The notes under the pieces were generated by a model. The model was given only the letters and a program-made list of their open reading frames with translations. It was not told the DNA's origin and searched no databases. 64,000 nt of DNA, from NCBI RefSeq assembly GCF_029784165.1, contig NC_073696.1:153194372-153258371 (forward strand). Reading direction: 5' to 3'. Position 1 is the stretch's first letter, and the number at the start of each line of letters is the position of its first letter. The DNA comes from Wyeomyia smithii. Lineage: Eukaryota; Arthropoda; Insecta; Diptera; Culicidae. A program made the position numbers and the translations under genes. Positions 12,805 through 23,492 of this stretch are shown here, in pieces.

Positions 12805-13248
12805 ATTCCCGCAGATCAGCTCTCGTGGTACTTTGAAATTACTGTTGGTATCTGTTTTGGTTGTAGTTTGTGGTTGACGTCTAACAGATTGGGCTTGCTC
12901 AATTTCTAGTGCGTTTTTCTCTGGAGTATCGTTCAAAATAGCTGCTTACCTCTTCCGCCTTCCTCCTACCGTGAGTTTCCTTGCACCAGGTGAGAATTTA
13001 CCACTTTCCTCCTGAACCTTCTACTCGGATGATATCATCTGGGTTGATGCTGTTTCACATGTGGCGATATCCACTAATTTCTGCTTAGGAAATGGTCTGT
13101 CAGTCACATATGATGGTCCGAAATCTTCCGCCGTGAAGATACTTGGTCTCAATGGAAAAATGCCACACTTTTGAAATTCGCTCATGATATTTGATGGCGT
13201 AGCAGTCAGTGGCCAGCCAGTTAGAGCAATACTGTCTTCGGGTAAGTT
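12805..13248 (-). pseudogene. Pogo/jerky-type (DDE_1) transposase, C-terminal fossil
   Basis: One minus-strand frame reads from 13248 downward through LTATPSNIMSEFQKCGIFPL, then FTAEDFGPSYVTDRPFPKQ, and after a TAG and a TAA continues to ILNDTPEKNALEIE. The order GFR/EFQ..GIFP, FTxxDFxPSxVTDRP and ILTDTPEK matches, as I recall it, the region downstream of the catalytic core in pogo/jerky/Tigger-like transposases of insects. The DDE catalytic triad is not present in this fragment. The frame is closed upstream by a TAA at about 13249, and the downstream end meets the CAGGGTGGCC terminus. A dead remnant; assignment is by motif only. Confidence 0.6.
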
Positions 13249-13635
13249 TTAGAGTGAAAAAAGATCCTTCTTTGGACATTAACAGATCCGTGATTAATCC
13301 CCTTACAAGTGAGATAAAAAGAATATTTTCTCTAAAAATCAATATATTTTATCGCCGTTTTTGGCAAAGTTTTCCAAAATAACATAACAAAAAAACTTTG
13401 CTGAAGATACTAGGTAGCTATTTCTCAATTTACTGAGCTATCTGATTATGTGCAATGATGGTTAAAAAAAAAGTTTTTGCCGTTAAAATTCATATTTTAA
13501 ACTACTATACCTCTGATATTCTCACTGAACTTTTGAAACAACATCAAACCCTTATTATTATTTTTTACAGCAGACTTTATTTCATGATAATTAGGTTTCT
13601 ATCAATGATGATTACAAATATTTTTAGAGCCAACA
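13249..13635. other. No feature seen
   Basis: AT-rich DNA with short phrases resembling the neighbouring 'ggcaaagtt' repeat family (about 13365 and 13400). No gene supported. Confidence 0.4.
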
Positions 13636-14388
13636 CGGTTCGTTTGAGCGGTGTGACGTCTTCGGCAAAGTTGTAGAGTTTTGTCTTTCAAAAAAAAAAA
13701 ATATTCACTCTAAAACAAATTATTAATTTTTTGAAAAAACAATTGAAAGAAAGTTAGAAATCAATTATCCAAAACAGTCCATTTGAAAAAACTTATTTTT
13801 TTTATAAAAACTACGAAAGATTACCTGAACAACGAAACTTGCCATGGAGAAATCAGAAAAAAAAAAATAATTTTTTTTAAATTTATTTTTGTCAAAAAAC
13901 AGGGTACATGTTTTTGGAAAAACAAAGTTATTTTTTACAACTTTACCAGATACACTATGCAAATCAAATAAACCGTTTCGAATGTAAAAATATTCCTAAT
14001 TCCTCATAGAGTGCTCTATTGGAAATTAAAAATATATCTACAGTCGGAACGGTTTGTTTGATTGGCATAGTGTCTTCGGCAAAGTTGTATATAAAATATT
14101 GTCCTTCCAAAAAAAAATTTGAAACAAATAATTGAGATTTTTTTTAAATATGATAACTTTTTTTTCTTGGTTTCTGAATGAATGGACTGGTTTCATTATT
14201 TTGGTAATCTTTTGTAGGTTTTATTGATGAAATCAGATTTTTAAAAAATGAGCTCATTTGAATAATTAATTGTTAATTTTTCTTCTAACTATTTTTTTAA
14301 TACATAATTTTTTTAGGTGTATTTTTTTGGAAAGACAGAATTATTATCTACAACTTTGTCGAAGACGTCACACCAATCAAACGAACCG
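13636..14388. repeat. Nested inverted-repeat element
   Basis: The outer arms are 13636-13678 and 14348-14388, with few mismatches between them. The inner arms are 13936-13980 and 14045-14089. Each arm carries the same core, tcttcggcaaagttgta or its complement, preceded by a gGTTyGTTTGA-like phrase. All four arms are therefore copies of one unit arranged as two concentric palindromes. Very AT-rich between arms, with no coding capacity. Probably a foldback or MITE family. Confidence 0.75.
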
Positions 14389-15070
14389 AAGTGCTTTTTT
14401 TATTTTATACTAATTTTTACAAACTTATGAACCACCTCATGCCAAATAAATAAACCACCCTAATTAAACATAATGTATTCGATGCTAGTTATAGTGTATA
14501 TCATTATACAGGCTATTTCGAGAGACTAGTTATCAATTTCAAATGATAAATTCTAAACATTTTGAACTCCGCGTTCAACAAATAAAAAAACGACTAAGTC
14601 CCAGAGAGTCGATTTTTGCAAAAAAAAATTTTTTCCAGATGACACCAAAGTTTAAGTCATTTGGCATCAAAAAACTAAAAAAAATCGAAAACCGGAATTT
14701 CACTTAGCCCAACCCCCTACCCCCCTTGAGTGATTTTTCGGTTCTCAAAAAGGCCAAACTTCAATCGCTTTGCGCCACCCCATTTGAGGTCAGATTGAGC
14801 TGAAATTTTGCACAGGGTTTTTTTTTTCGAGAAAGTGAACATTTTGTACAGGCTTTTTTTTGAAATTCGTAATGACCATTTTGGCTGGCACCCTAGTGCA
14901 GAGCACATGGACAATTCAATTGGTGGTAATCTTGCCGTGGGATGTGTTGAAAAACGGCAGAAAATCGAAAATTACTTGTCAAAACTGAATTTTTTTGGCA
15001 GGAAAAATTGATATAAACCTCATTATCATAAAATAAAGTCTGTTAACGGATTGCTGCCTCGATATTTGTG
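14389..15070. other. No feature seen
   Basis: AT-rich DNA up to the Gypsy-A LTR. A C-run (accccctacccccc) lies near 14710. The short open frames are overlapping and unlike any family I know. Confidence 0.4.
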
Positions 15071-15660
15071 TGTAGGGTATATCCTACCAGGGACTTCTAA
15101 TCCTAAGTATCCCTGTACGTGCAATTGGCGCGGAATTAACGTGGACTAACTTACTTTATTTTCGCACAACACTACTTAAATATACCCTACAGGTAACTCA
15201 GAGAGAGAGACTTTCTCCATTCTCTGTTTACCCTACTAAGCTCTTAACCTAATCTAGTACTACTAAAGTACAGGCGGCGTTTTGTTTACAACACAAAACT
15301 TGTTTATTTTAGTCGAGTTTGTTTGCCTCTGGCACAGCAGAAGGCTGCGCGAAGTTCTTTATTTTTTGTCTATTCGATGCCTCGGTGGCTTTGGTGACTA
15401 TTAATCGCGGACGGAAAAGTGCTATCGCCAACGCTTGCATGGCAGAACCGCTCGCGGTCTTTTCTTCAAGATTTTTCCTGCTTTCCTTACAGATGACCTT
15501 GTTTCAAGGGACAACGGCAGGTGGCCGTGTCCCGGTCCTACACTGTACTTGTTTTACATTTCTTCCATCGGAAGGTTTACTGTCTTTCGGACTAAGCTAA
15601 AATGTACCGTACTCTGCGTGACGGAACATAAGGTATTTTCTGCGCGGGTGTGACGTCACA
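15071..15660 (-). repeat. Gypsy-A 3' LTR
   Basis: Bounded TGTAGGG...GTCACA on the plus strand, that is TGTGAC...CCTACA in element sense. Both limits are supported by alignment with the Gypsy-D LTR at 54343-55179, including a shared stretch around tcctgtacgtgca and ggtaactcagag. The adjoining sequence in element sense (GGCGGGGTGGCAGA) is a plausible polypurine tract. No partner 5' LTR exists, so the insertion duplication cannot be checked. Confidence 0.7.
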
Positions 15661-18600
15661 TCTGCCACCCCGCCTAGTTGGCCATTATCTAGAAGAGATA
15701 ATGGTCACATGGTCCGTTCTGACGGCCGATAGGTGTGTTTTTCATAACAATTATTTTTCGCGTTTTTATGCTACTATATACATATTCGTTTTCATGATAT
15801 TCCTTCTTTTCTTTGCACGTAAAATTCAATTAATTACAATGGTGCTACATATCATTTCTACATAAATTAACGTTTTCAGACATGGATTTTCTTCATAGCA
15901 AATTGACAAATGTTCGCTCGCCTGGTACGCTGCGCCTTGTAGATATCCGCTGCTTGGCTGTCGTATTCAAGCGACGGGTTACAGGGGGTTTGAAACGGGA
16001 GAGTGCGTCTGGCAGTAGAGGTTCTCGTCGGTTGGTTGTGGTGTCATCCTCGCGAACTCATCCCTAAGGCTTCATCGGGTTATTTACAATAGTTCAATGG
16101 TTACCATTGCATTTTAATTAAGGCTGCAGTTCAGCTGGTTGTTTTACGATTCTTCAGAGTGTGTTGTAGAACTTCAATGTTGGGTTAGCCGTGTCCCTTT
16201 GACATAGATCAGATATATTTTGTTTGGCTTACAATATTGTTACGCGCCGTGTGGCGAAAAGATTTGCGATTGCCACCAGCTCTGTTGCATAATGCAGTCA
16301 CTTGGTTTAGCATCTTTAACCGCCTGCGCGGGGTGTCCAATTACCCGCTAACATATGTGCGCACATTTCCAAATCGTAGTGCGGAAAGAACATAGTTGAT
16401 TAAACAAGAGCAGAATTTTATAGCGTCATTTTGCTTGTTTGGCTTTGACCTCGAATCCTCGAATTTGTAGAAGTCAATAACTCTCATTGAGTAATATATA
16501 TATAAGGAGCAAATTATTACTCCCTTCGCTGCATAGTTTGATGTATTCGTTTTCGCGCTGAAGTCTCGATTCAGGCTCGGCCATGAGCCGCTTTGATTGA
16601 GTTCTGTTGCACATCTGGCCTCTTCAGGGGTCGAAAACTGGAAACTGCTCGTCTTCTTTTGGTAATATCGTTTGGCTTTACCTCCATCTCGACCATAGAC
16701 ACCCGCTGTTCAACTCCCCTCGCAACCGTCTGCTTTCCTTTTTCGCGCTGTACTGGGCGTCATGACATGCTTCCATCTCAGCATCCGTTGTAATCACCTC
16801 GGTCGTCTTCGATGATCGGGAACTCGTCTCGTTTTCAATTCTTAGATGCTAGCTGCCCTACTTAGCAAGTGGTGCATTATTTTTTTTGCCATTATTTCAT
16901 CAATTCTTTTTTTGGTTTCGTTACTTTTTCCACTTGCTGTTTAAAATTACTGTTCACTCGCGTACGGGCTTCTTACATTCTATTGTGTACCCTAGGCTTC
17001 TACTTACAATCTAGGCCCGTGTTTTTCTTCTTTTCGGATGATATAGTCTGGTTTCTCTTCCCCTACTAAGTTGTACATCTCTATTAGTATTCAATTTTAC
17101 AAACATAACATTTCAAATGTGCATTGTTTACTATTTTTTTTTCATCATACATTCTTTAACTTTGGTATCCGATGTTTTTTTTTGTTTTACATTAAAAATC
17201 ATTGCGTCACGTATCAATTCCATTTATCTGTAATAAGCTTTTCTTTCCGCGTTAAAATATCAGTTTAACTAGTCTTGTGGTCCATTATTAACTTTTTTTT
17301 TCAAATACAGTTCAAATAACTTTCTTCAATTTTATGAATAATATCAATGCTTTGCTTTAATTACATATTTTCTTCATCTTGCGTTCTCTTCAAATATAAC
17401 ATTTTCATTTAAATAAATCTGTTTCCACATAATATATTATTCTTTCACAAACCGCATCGGTTCAATCTTTTCTTTTCCTTTGTCAGGTATTTTCTGTCTG
17501 ATTCATAAATAAATCTTTTCATTGTACAAACCACGTTGATTAAGCAGTCATCGTTTTCCTCTGTCTTCATATACAATGTTCGTCTAATAACTGGCGTGTT
17601 TCTAACGCCTCATATCATCTTCTATTTGCACTAAAAATGTCCCGTCACTTTCTCATATGCTTTATTCTTTAATCTTTTGCATCTCTTTTTGAATCTGTAA
17701 TTATTTAATTTTCGATTCGTCTTTTGCTACTGTCATACTGTCATACTTACATTACTTACAATTCACCTTAGTATGCAGTTGCCTGCATAATTCCTTTCCC
17801 CCTTCCGTCCGAAAGTGCGACCGCCTGTTATAGTCATTCCTGAAAGATAAGAAGGTTTGGATATAAAAGAAAAAAAAATCGCACTTCCATTCATACTGGG
17901 TTAACTACTCCCTTGTCCGTTCACCTGATACGCATTCAACTCAATCGTTCCGGGTAGTTACTCCCGTTGTGTCCACTCGCCCGGTCTTAACTAACAATGG
18001 ATAGGTGGAATCTCTTAACGCCAGTAGTCCCCTCGTCTGGAAGGTTTAGCCTTCTTGTTCAAAGTCTCTCCTAGTTTTATTGTCGTCCGCTATTTAGGTT
18101 ATCTCCATCACAAAATAAAATCCTAATACTTCATGAATCGGTTTTCTCTTCTTATTGGGCCATTAGCCATTTTTAAATAATCAAGCCCCGTTCTCATGCG
18201 GTCTTTTGTTCATTATATATTTTTCCCATGTAAACATTTGCATTTTACAAAAAATAAACAAATGCTGTTCTTATTTCTTTCAACTCCTTTTTTCCATTAC
18301 AACCTTTCAGGTTATTCTAGTAATTTAAATTCCCCAGGTTTTTGTTTATTCAACTTTTATCGGCGGGGTTTCTCGTTCCTCACGACTTCATTCGTATTGT
18401 AATTTTTCCAACAGTGTCATGCCATTTGACCATTATCCTCAAAGGCTGTATATCTCTTTCGGCAGACTTTTCGTATTTTTCACGTCATTTCCTTCTTTAA
18501 ACCCTGTCAAGCCCTTTGATTCGTATCATTGAAAGGCCCTTGATATTTTCGGCGACTTTTTCTATTTCTTCACGCCTTTACTTCAGTATACTTTTTTTCC

Positions 18601-18806
18601 GTTTGGTTCTGTTTATTGACTCCCGTCAATAAAATCATTCATCTTTTTCGGCGACTTTTCGAATTCTTCACGCCTATATTTTACTTCCTTTTTACTTTTT
18701 CATACAGTTTTAGGTGCTTGCTATTATAACTTATGCCATCCAATATCGTATTTCATTAAATATATTCTGTCCGCTAACCTTGAAAGCATAGTTTAAGTTC
18801 ATATAA
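15661..18806 (-). other. Gypsy-A 3' noncoding region
   Basis: About 3.1 kb between the integrase stop and the LTR, with no env-like or other convincing frame. It is shared with Gypsy-D (for example around 16880-18700 versus 59810-61850), so it belongs to the element. A perfect 8-bp stem with a 7-nt loop (CCATTATC/GATAATGG, 15682-15704) follows the PPT. Degenerate repeats built on ttcggcgacttttc and ttcttcacgcc occur at about 18460-18670. Confidence 0.65.
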
Positions 18807-20510
18807 TCAGTCATAATAACGCTTAAGCCGGTTATTATGAACTTTTTTTAAACGATTGCCGTTTCTAATTACTGTGGTCATTTCGCTTGGAATGTCCACT
18901 ACTTCATATGGTCCCCTCCATATGTTCTGAAATTTTTGGCCCGCACCAGTCGCTACGGCCTTCACTAATACTTGTTCACCCCACATGGGTTTGTAATCAT
19001 TAGATGATCTGTCGTAAATTTGTTTGCGGTTCTCTTTACTCCTTTTCAGGTTGGCTTGTGCGTTTGCATGTAAATCGTAAAATATTTTCTTCATTTCATG
19101 TGTGTATGCGTCATATGTCATTTTTTCCACTCCATTCCGCTTATAGATTGAAGTCGGGGTTCGAGCTATCCGTCCGTACAATAATTCGAACGGCGTATAT
19201 CCTGTGGACGAGTTTACTAATGTATTGTATTCGAACGTGAAAAACGGTAACAACTCGTCCCATGTGTGCGGCTTTCCGCCAATAAATTGTCTCAAATATG
19301 TTTTTAACTCGCGGTTTGATCTCTCTACCAAGTTAGCTTGTGGATGATACGGGCTAGTAGTAATTTTCTCGATCTTTAAAATCTTGCACACCTCTTTCAT
19401 CAGTGAGCTCACAAAATTTGCGCCGTTGTCTGTGACTAGTTCCAACGGGGCACCGAATTTACAAATATAATTTTCTACGAAGGTCTTGGTTACCGTCTGG
19501 CTTTCTTGAGTCTCCATTGGAGTGACAATTAGGTATCTAGTCAAGTCATCCTGCATGACTAAACCATAACGGTTTCCCATATCGGACTCGGGTAACACCA
19601 CGATATCCATGTATAATTTCTCAAATGGCTCCGATGCGGTCGTGGTGATCTGCATCGGTATCTTGTTTGATCTTCCAATTTTGTTCTTTTGGCAAGAGTC
19701 ACACTGCCGAACGTAGTTCTCGATATCCCGTTTCATCGTAGCCCATGTAAAAAGTGTGCCAATTCTCTGGCGCATTCGTCGCGCTCCTACGTGCCCTCCT
19801 AGGGGTGCATCGTGAAATTCCCTTAAAATTGTTTCCACTTGATCTGGCGCAATCACTGTACGCTCGCTATTAGCATTATATAGTATTATTTGTTTTTCTA
19901 GCTTACCCGCTAAGAATTGAATCATTTGCAGAACCTCCTGCTGCTTGATTTTTCTGAAGGATATTAGGTGAATAACTCCGGCTGCCTTTACTGCCGCGGG
20001 GCTCTTATTGAAGTTATCCAAAAATTGCGAAAAAAAATTCCGGCAATCGATTAACGAATTTTCGCTGCCGTCTACTATGAAACCGCCTACTTTCTTGTCT
20101 TTAAATTTGAGTACACCATCCTCGACGTATTCTTTCAGACCTTGTGACAGCTGATACAGTGTCTGAAGTTCTCTGTATGCTGTCCGACTCTTTAAAATGA
20201 TAAGACGAGCTTCGATATTTCTCTCATCCAATATTCTCTTTGAGACTTCCACCGTCTCACTTGGTATCAGGTCATTTGATAATCCCTGTGAAAAGTCATC
20301 ATATGAAATGTTGACGAGTTGTTGCTCATCGTCGTCCTCAGCGATGTCCGCAATGTCTATGGCACTCAAATCTTGTATTGTGCCGTTCAATTCATCTGAA
20401 TCGTTCCTCTGCTGCTCTAGCAGGCGTTTCTGCCGGCGCGTTATCATGGCTATCTGCCTGTGGGGTGAACTTTCTTGCCCCTGACACGTCCTATCTGACA
20501 AACGTGACAA
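18807..20510 (-). CDS. Gypsy-A integrase with upstream linker (567 aa open frame)
   Basis: Inserts retrotransposon DNA into the host genome; acts in the nucleus on the element's LTR ends. The open frame has an acidic linker (first about 200 residues) and then an HHCC zinc-binding domain: H..GGH near residue 240 and C-D-S-C-Q-K near 270. The catalytic core follows, with D in LYMDIVV, D in LVTDNGANF and E in NLVERSN, so the D,D-35-E triad appears complete. The C-terminal part contains VLVKAVATGAG and IWRGPYEVVDI, typical of the gypsy integrase C-terminal domain. It ends RLKRYYD. The true polyprotein would be fused upstream to RNase H, so the first Met is not a real start; the break is between 20541 and 20510. 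It is the best-preserved coding region in the window. Confidence 0.85.
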   Translation of the reverse strand: MSRLSDRTCQGQESSPHRQIAMITRRQKRLLEQQRNDSDELNGTIQDLSAIDIADIAEDDDEQQLVNISYDDFSQGLSNDLIPSETVEVSKRILDERNIEARLIILKSRTAYRELQTLYQLSQGLKEYVEDGVLKFKDKKVGGFIVDGSENSLIDCRNFFSQFLDNFNKSPAAVKAAGVIHLISFRKIKQQEVLQMIQFLAGKLEKQIILYNANSERTVIAPDQVETILREFHDAPLGGHVGARRMRQRIGTLFTWATMKRDIENYVRQCDSCQKNKIGRSNKIPMQITTTASEPFEKLYMDIVVLPESDMGNRYGLVMQDDLTRYLIVTPMETQESQTVTKTFVENYICKFGAPLELVTDNGANFVSSLMKEVCKILKIEKITTSPYHPQANLVERSNRELKTYLRQFIGGKPHTWDELLPFFTFEYNTLVNSSTGYTPFELLYGRIARTPTSIYKRNGVEKMTYDAYTHEMKKIFYDLHANAQANLKRSKENRKQIYDRSSNDYKPMWGEQVLVKAVATGAGQKFQNIWRGPYEVVDIPSEMTTVIRNGNRLKKVHNNRLKRYYD

Positions 20511-20540
20511 AAATCGGCGACTATATTCTCGCTACCTTGT

Positions 20541-21062
20541 TTATATCTGATGCTGCATTCCGAACCCTGCAGCTTCAGTCTTAAATCTTGTCAGCGTTGG
20601 AGATTTCTCTTTGAGCCTCCAAATCGCTATAAGTGGTCTGTGGTCCGTGTAAATGATAAACTTTTGACCAAAAATGTAATGTTTGGAATATTCTATGGCC
20701 CATACAATTGCCAGTAGTTCTTTTTCGATGATATGATACCTGGTCTCTGCACCTACAAGCGCACGACTCGCGAATGCGATTGGCCGGTGCATGGATTTTT
20801 CATCCGACAGGACGGCTCCAATAGCATAATTGCTAGCGTCTGTCGTAATAACAAAAGTGTCTTGATAATCTGGTCGGACCAAAACTGGCTCTGTAATCAG
20901 CGCGTTTCTAAGGAATTCGAACGCCTCCTGACATTCTTTTCCCCACACAAATTTAGCGTCTTTCTTCAACAAGTCATTCAGCGGCTTGCGCTTCTCCGCG
21001 ATGTTGGGGATAAACTTCCCGTAAAAATTTACTGTTCCCAAAAATGATCTTATATCTTTCAC
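20541..21062 (-). pseudogene. Gypsy-A RT connection and RNase H
   Basis: 173 codons. The RT thumb/connection phrase IRSFLGTVNFYGKFIPNI is followed by the RNase H domain. TTDASNYAIGAVL carries the first catalytic Asp, EKELLAIVWAIEYSKHYIFG carries the Glu, and YTDHRPLIAI carries the second Asp. RNase H removes the RNA strand during reverse transcription. The frame ends at GMQHQI, where the element would normally continue into integrase. The preceding RT piece lies in another frame, so a frameshift separates them at about 21080. Confidence 0.8.
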
Positions 21063-21092
21063 GTTTGTGGGCGGTTTAAGGCTCTGAATGGC

Positions 21093-21350
21093 CTAAATAT
21101 TTGCATTGGTGGGTTTTATGCCTTCTTCATTAAAGACATGACCCAAATACTCCAGTTCCTTTTTCAAAAACTGACACTTAGACGGTTCTATTTTTAAGTT
21201 ATGTTTACGCAAGGCTTGTAATACTTTTCGCAAGCTATCATTGTGGTCGGTGATAGTGTCACCGAAAACTATAATATCATCGCGGTAGACAAATGCTTTC
21301 ACGTCCCCTATCTCAAAAAGAACAGTATTCATAAGTTTTTGGGATTCGTT
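21093..21350 (-). pseudogene. Gypsy-A reverse transcriptase fragment (YRDD box)
   Basis: Only the end of the RT palm survives: QKLMNTVLFEIGDVKAF and then YRDDIIVFGDTITDH, LRKHNLKIEPSKCQFLKKEL and YLGHVF. The catalytic box reads YRDD where the family normally has YxDD with a small or hydrophobic residue. The two Asp are retained. Similarity fades above about 21345, where the LINE 5' region starts, so most of RT is gone. Not functional. Confidence 0.8.
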
Positions 21351-22071
21351 GTTTTGCTTTCGTCTTGACTAGACGCAAATTGTTTATCTCCGTTTGATTC
21401 GCAAAAAAAACAATACACGAGTTATCGTACGGGTGTTTTTTTTTCGATTAGTTCTTGTGTGCGATAACAATAGCCTGCAATATATCGGCAGAAACATCTT
21501 CTGCACACTGGTAGGGGCAGGCTACCGCGCCAGTGATCTGATACGCAGCTGATATATCAGCAAGAATAATTCTCCCGCACCGCTGTTACCCCGCTAGCAG
21601 CACGGACCATCATACGATCAAGCGAGTGGAAGTCAACTACAAGTGGCATCTACAAGGTCGAGTGTAAGATACGGCCACTGTGTCACAACACGAAGCTGGA
21701 TCGTCATTGTTTGTTCTGCGGAGACACTCGATTAAACCAACTATCAGCCGTGAGGTCGTGACTTAGACGTTCGGTGAAGTATTCACTTTAGAATTTTTAT
21801 CATTATTATTAATATTATTATTATAATTGTTATTATTATAATTATTATTATTATTATTGTTACTATTATTATTATTGTTATAATTATTATTATTATTACC
21901 ACTATTATTACTATTGTTATTAGTATTAGTATTACTGTCTTTTTCTTTATTTTGATCCATTGTAGTTTGAAAAATTGTTTTTAAAATTTAATATCAACTA
22001 CTTGATCCCCCCACCCCCCCACATTCGAATATTTATCGTTTGTGTGCGGTAGAGCGTAACGCTCCCGCAAA
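21351..22071 (+). other. LINE copy 1 5' region with AAT microsatellite
   Basis: Probable 5' UTR of the LINE. A trinucleotide tract (att/tta, about 21786-21945) interrupts it. On the minus strand that tract translates as an Asn-rich frame, which is an artefact of the microsatellite. The last 110 bp, including ttgaaaaattgttttt and the gtgcggtagagc phrase just before the ATG, are shared with LINE copy 2 at about 29330-29230. A C-run lies near 22010. Confidence 0.55.
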
Positions 22072-23492
22072 ATGGACGACATGCAGGTGCAACTATTCCT
22101 GGATGTGGAAACAAATGGGGAAGAGATTGAGATCTCCCCCATCAATTCCCCTCTACCTTCCCCGCTACCTAGCCCCGTACCAAGGGTACCGGCAACACGG
22201 GTGAAAGCTTACCCAGATGCTTCGAAAGGTCCGTTCGTAGTTACTTTAGGCCCATAAAGAAGCCTCTTAACATTATACAAATAGGCAAGGACCTGGCAAA
22301 ACAGTTTTCGGCCGTAACCGAGATTACGAAGGTGAGGCCGAACAAACTGCGAGTTGTCGTGAGTAGCTTGAAGCAAGCAAACGAAATTGCTGGCTACGAG
22401 CTCTTCACGAGAGAGTATCCCGTGTACATCCCTGCCAAGGATGTAGAAATCGACGGTGTGGTTACCGAGGGGAATCTCACTGTCGATGACATTTTGCGTC
22501 ATGGAGTTGGCTGTTTTAAAAACCCCTTGATGCAAAGTGTAAAGATACTGGATTGCAAGCAATTGCATTCAGTATCCATCGAAGAAGGGAAGAAGAAATT
22601 CCTCCCTTCGGATTCCTTCCGAGTAACATTCGCCGGATCCGCGCTGCCGAACTACGTCCGCTTGGACAGGGTTCGTCTACCTGTACGCCTGTTCGTACCG
22701 CGGGTCATGCATTGCCAAAACTGTAAGCAGTTAGGTCACACAGCCACCTACTGCTGCAACAAGGCACGCTGTAGCAAGTGCGGAGGCAATCATGCTGAGA
22801 ACGCTTGCAGTGGGGATACTGAAAAGTGTCTTTATTGCGAGGGAACTCGGTATGACCTTCCGGCATGTCCCGCGTACAAACAGCACGAGGAAAAAATTAA
22901 GCGTTCCCTTAAGGAACGATCAAAGCGCTCTTTTGCAGAAATGCTTAAGAGGGCTGAGCCACCCTCGACAGGAAACATATTTTCCTTCTTGCCAACTGAT
23001 GAGGGTACATCTGACGATCCCGTCGAAGGGTGTTCCTATGCCTTGCCAGAGGGATCTAGGAAGAGGAGAATGCTCAACTCTTCTAATCTTTCTCGCAAAG
23101 GTCGTAAGATAACCCCTAGCGGAATGACCAATAAGACAACACAAAAAGGAAGCGGTGAAGAAAAACCGAAGCAAGTACCCCCCGGTTTCAATTTCAAATC
23201 AAACCAGGAGTACCCACCACTTCCTGGGGCACCAAAAACCCCTCGTGCACCCATTTCTCGATCAGAAGACATGAAAGAAACAGGGTTCATAAAATTCTCT
23301 GATATTGTGGACTGGATATTTAAAACATTCAACATACCAGATCCCCTTCAAAACATTCTTCTTGCCCTTCTCCCTACAGTGAAAACATTTTTGAAACAAC
23401 TAGCAGCAACATGGCCTCTCATTTCAGCTACGTATCTCTCGAGGACTAATACGGCGAAAGAGGTTAGGAATTTTATCACTATATTACAGTGA
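22072..23492 (+). pseudogene. LINE copy 1 ORF1 (zinc-knuckle RNA-binding protein)
   Basis: ORF1 proteins bind the element RNA and act as nucleic-acid chaperones. The start at 22072 (MDDMQVQLFLDVETNG) is preceded by a context shared with copy 2. A 1-bp deletion at about 22250, relative to copy 2, closes this frame at 22257; the protein continues in the frame of 22332-23492. That part has a region like the pre-C2HC domain (VYIPAKDVEIDGVV, residues 31-44). Knuckles follow: C128-C131-H136-C141 and C147-C150-H154-C159, plus a third Cys cluster lacking its His (C166, C169, C179). The C-terminal part is basic and Pro-rich. It ends at TGA 23490-23492, directly in frame with ORF2. Confidence 0.85.

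Larger units (their letters stand above)
15071..21350 (-). mobile_element. Gypsy-A: Ty3/gypsy-type LTR retrotransposon, 5'-truncated
   Basis: Minus-strand element. From its 3' end it has an LTR (15071-15660), about 3.1 kb of noncoding sequence, integrase (20510-18807), RNase H/connection (21062-20541) and the YXDD part of RT (about 21350-21093). It stops abruptly inside RT, where a LINE begins, so the rest of RT, protease, Gag and the 5' LTR are missing. The domain order RT-RNase H-integrase is that of Ty3/gypsy elements. The second copy at 54343-63034 supports the boundaries. The exact clade (mdg1/412-like is possible) is inference. Confidence 0.85.

Noticed and set aside
13100..13342. 80-codon minus-strand frame resembling a gypsy RNase H end
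   Set aside because: A different frame of the same strand carries the far better match to a pogo/jerky transposase.
21763..21960. Asn-rich protein on the minus strand
   Set aside because: Translation of an AAT/ATT microsatellite in the LINE 5' region.
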